Source: Neckera pumila
Lineage: Eukaryota; Streptophyta; Bryopsida; Hypnales; Neckeraceae
Length of the DNA stretch: 64,000 bases
Assembly (NCBI GenBank): GCA_963969595.1
Contig: OZ018418.1
Coordinates: 11,041,001-11,105,000, forward strand
Direction of reading: 5' to 3'
Below the pieces are notes generated by a model. It saw only the letters and a list, made by a program, of their open reading frames with translations. It searched no databases and was not told the origin of the DNA. Below are positions 61,141 through 64,000 of the stretch, in pieces; position 1 is the stretch's first letter; each line of letters opens with the position of its first letter. The position numbers were made by a program, and so were the translations under genes.

Positions 61141-62962
61141 TTCCCTCAAATTCGTGTCCAGTTCTGAAGAATTTTTTTTCGAGATTACACTCTCATGTTA
61201 GGAGGGAGACTCTATGGCATCTAAAGTTAAAAAATATTTTAGGATGTATTGTTTTTTACTGTGAAGATTACATCATTCATTGATTCTGTCAATAAAGTTT
61301 ATTTTAGAGAAGGATTCGCTAAAATCAATTATGAAAAATTGATTGTCGTCTTTTCTACAGTACTTGAAGATTTGCACAAATAGTTGCGCTCACAACAAAA
61401 TTAGATTTTGGCCAGGGAGATGCTTCACTTCACTTTGGGGGGTGAATGTGAGTTTGTACATAATAACAAGGAATTCGTTCATTATAATCAAATGCATGAG
61501 GCATGTTGTCAAACTTCTGCAAGCACCAAAGAAAACGGTTTGTATTGTGAAATTTCTGTAACTTTTTCCATTGTGTTTGGTCTAGCCATACAATTTTGGA
61601 ATTTAGGATGCTACTAAGTTGCTTTTGGACAACAAAAACAATTGAAGATTGTGCTGATCAAGTTGTTGCATGGCATAGTGTTTGAAAACCTATATTGTTG
61701 AATAGGATTACGAGTATGCAAGCTTGTGAGCTTGTGAGCCTATAAAATTATTGAATCCCAATTGGACTAAGACCTATAATTGCAGATTTTTAATTTATAC
61801 TTATTAAGTCCTCAATCAAGATTCTAGGATTTAGGGTTCCTTTTGGTCCTATTCAATGTTGAAAATTTTTAAAAAAAAGTCTATTCACTGAAAATGAATT
61901 GAATAAATAATGCCAAATGATTAAAGCCAATAGTATACCAATGCTATATTCATAAAGTAAAACATCAAAATATTTAAGAAAATGATCCTAAAACCATTCA
62001 CTCTATAGTAATTGGTCATTCTAAACTATCAAAGTTAGAGTAGATAGTACCAGAAAGGCCCAACTATCAAAAGTGTGTACCTCATTACCCATTTTCAAAT
62101 GCCAGCACATTTCTAATACCTAAAACAGTAAGTGCAAAAATGGCTTTACTTGGTTTAGAATTGTTGCCATCATTAGCCATGAAAGCCCTTTGCCTTATAA
62201 ATAAAGAACATAATGTATAACAACTTGAATAGCATAAATTTACATCAAAATGAAAAAACTAAACAAGAACACATAACAAAGACACTATTAAAAAGACATA
62301 AATAAGATTTCAAATATATACAAAAGGAAGGGTTTTTTTTCTACAAACAAAGAATCCAAGAGTACAAATGCAAGAAGAGAAACAAAAGCTTTATTTAGTG
62401 GCAAGTGCTATCAAATCCTAGCAACAAACATTCCCTTTAAAAACATTTAGAGGGATCAACTTAGCAAAGAATGTAAAGTCAAGTAAATCCTTTCACCTCA
62501 TACCTCAAATCTTAATTAGTCCTAAATTAAAGTTCCAAATAGTTTAAGGTTCCCAAAACAAGATTAGACTACATAAAGTAATGTAGTTTAGCAAACCACA
62601 TGTATCCAATGTGGTATCATGAATACCTAATGTCACATCTCATGATAATTGTTATATAAATAAAAATTATAATACACAACAAAACAAGTACAGCATAAAC
62701 TTACATCAAATATAAAAAGAAAAACAAACAAGAATATATAACAAAGACACTTTCAAGTATTTCCTCTTAATTGACTATGTTGCCTTGACAAAAAAATCGA
62801 ACTATACAATATTTGTAGTTGAATCCAAATGTTATAATGAAAAAACTATATAATGACCTTCTCCATCTAAGTCAAGGCAATGGGCTAATTGTTGTGAATA
62901 AAAATGAGTTCAAAATGGCATGGCAAGAGATTGTAGTCTAAGTGCTATAGTGAGCCCCATCC
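61141..62962. other. AT-rich intergenic, nothing recognised
   Basis: Short open frames only (for example 61343-61561). Confidence 0.45.
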
Positions 62963-63362
62963 CTAATTGCCTTTGGCAAATTTTTGATGTTGAATTACTA
63001 TGATACTTTTTAATCCAACATCTACTCTTTTTGTACTACGCATCAAGCACCTAATCAACTCAAATGGAAATGTTGTCATCACAAACATAAGTGGTGTAAC
63101 TTCCAATCCATCTACAATACCTATCCAATGACGTAGAATAACTTGAAGCCTTCTGACAACAAGGATAAATCCAATTGCATAGAGGTTGATATCAATCCAC
63201 TTGCTTGTATGGTTGCTAAAACGCTTGTATAGTTGCAAACTTTGAAGAATAATGTAGTAGAAACATTAGTTCAATCCACTTGGTAAAATGCTTCACCATT
63301 ACCAATACATCCTTAGCTCCGCATAAGGTGACTACAAGTGGCCTACCATAGTCTAAAGACCA
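62963..63362 (-). pseudogene. Ty3/gypsy integrase fragment
   Basis: From 63362 the minus strand reads WSLDYGRPLVVTLCGAKDVL then VMVKHFTKWIELM, the start of a Ty3/gypsy integrase core (W-x-L-D...VMV-x-HF-x-KW-I-E-L). It then degenerates with a stop and frame change. The following open frame to 62963 may be a further diverged part of the same polyprotein. No LTRs are visible. Confidence 0.6.
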
Positions 63363-64000
63363 ACGGTACTAGATAAAGCGCATGATAGAAAAGGTTGTAA
63401 TTGAAGTTATAACATATTCAAATTAGACTAGAATCAATCACACCTCTTCTATTGAAAAATATAAGTGAGAACATATTAATGCAAGCCAATATACAAATAT
63501 TGGTTTTGCAATTAAATTATATTTTGTATACTTTCAAATGTCCAATCTTGGTGCACTTTAAGTACTATTTGATCTAGCCTTGGAACTATGTATCTAGTTT
63601 TGTTTGGCTATAATAAATGAAACAACAATCCATTTTTGCAATAGAATCCGATGGCTACCTCTATCTTGCTCCATGGCAAAATGATAGCTATAGAAAATGT
63701 CTCTTATTAAATTTGAGAATCCATAAAAGGACCTTTTGATTCAGGTGGGCCATATTGAACTTTGGCATAGAATACATTTATGTCGTATTTAACTACTTCT
63801 GGAGTTTCAATAGTCCAGAATTAAAGAGATGGTGAAATCCCCTGATGTTTCACAATTTTTGCACTCGTAAGTATTTTGGAGAGTGCTTCTTCATGTGCTT
63901 GGAAATGATAGAAATAATGTAAGTTACAGTTCTGTAGTTGACTATGTGAGAGTTCACATGTTTGGATTGGGAGATTTGTGGACTGGGTTTCCATAATTTT
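63363..64000. other. Possibly further decayed retroelement sequence
   Basis: Upstream of the integrase fragment the minus strand has no sustained frame. It may hold older parts of the same polyprotein, which I could not confirm. Confidence 0.25.

Noticed and set aside
62341..62962. Possible LTR or CRISPR-like spacing in AT-rich repeats
   Set aside because: No regular repeat unit. Only low-complexity A/T words.

Overview
The window looks like gene-poor nuclear DNA of a plant. It is AT-rich, has short spliced exons with GT..AG junctions, and holds several layers of nested transposons, MITEs, a tRNA-type SINE, minisatellites and decayed genes. The transposase families and a ParB-like/methyltransferase-like gene resemble types I associate with non-seed land plants (fern, lycophyte, moss). 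That placement is inference from memory and was not tested. No bacterial-type operons, CRISPR arrays or rRNA genes are visible.

Region 1 (1-12.4 kb) is a nested transposon. A CACTA (En/Spm) transposase gene on the + strand has one exon at 1815-1982 and resumes at 10533. Between them lies a complete 8,263-bp class II element (2170-10432). It has 15-bp imperfect terminal inverted repeats, a perfect 8-bp target duplication (TGGTTGTC at 2162-2169 and 10433-10440), and its own minus-strand DDE-type transposase gene (about 9894-5327) broken by stop codons. A 109-bp CACTA-type MITE lies at 798-906.

Region 2 (12.4-18.2 kb) is a minus-strand, intron-containing pseudogene. It combines a ParB/sulfiredoxin-like motif, a long middle region with a basic stretch, and a C-terminal half whose motif order resembles a beta-class DNA methyltransferase. 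At least four in-frame stops interrupt it. This is the most unusual coding content in the window.

Region 3 (18.2-35.6 kb) is mostly non-coding. It holds a 206-bp foldback CACTA MITE (18925-19130), several minisatellites, and two copies of a hAT-like MITE (27571-27897 and 27970-32665). The second copy is split by a 4.25-kb TG..CA insertion (28010-32257) that looks like a solo LTR or non-coding retroelement. A dense cluster of GACATC/GATGTC words fills 34440-35560.

Region 4 (38.1-42.2 kb) is a + strand pseudogene of the spliceosomal kinase PRP4. It keeps its introns but has many stops and frameshifts. Its last exon is split by a 1.9-kb CACTA-like element (40259-42155), which itself carries a SINE.

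Region 5 (43-54 kb) holds a second, unrelated DDE-type transposase pseudogene (44112-47671, +) and a coiled-coil/RING-like pseudogene (54145-51316, -), with further minisatellites and a foldback element.

Region 6 (57-61 kb) carries the only gene that reads as intact: a four-exon PTC7-type protein phosphatase 2C on the minus strand (60422-57049) encoding 576 residues. The rest, to 64 kb, is AT-rich sequence with a Ty3/gypsy integrase fragment near 63.3 kb.

The genes do not form a pathway. PP2C is the one likely functional host gene. The others record successive transposon insertions and point-mutation decay. Many of the stops sit where CAG, CAA or CGA would be expected, consistent with C-to-T change at methylated cytosines.
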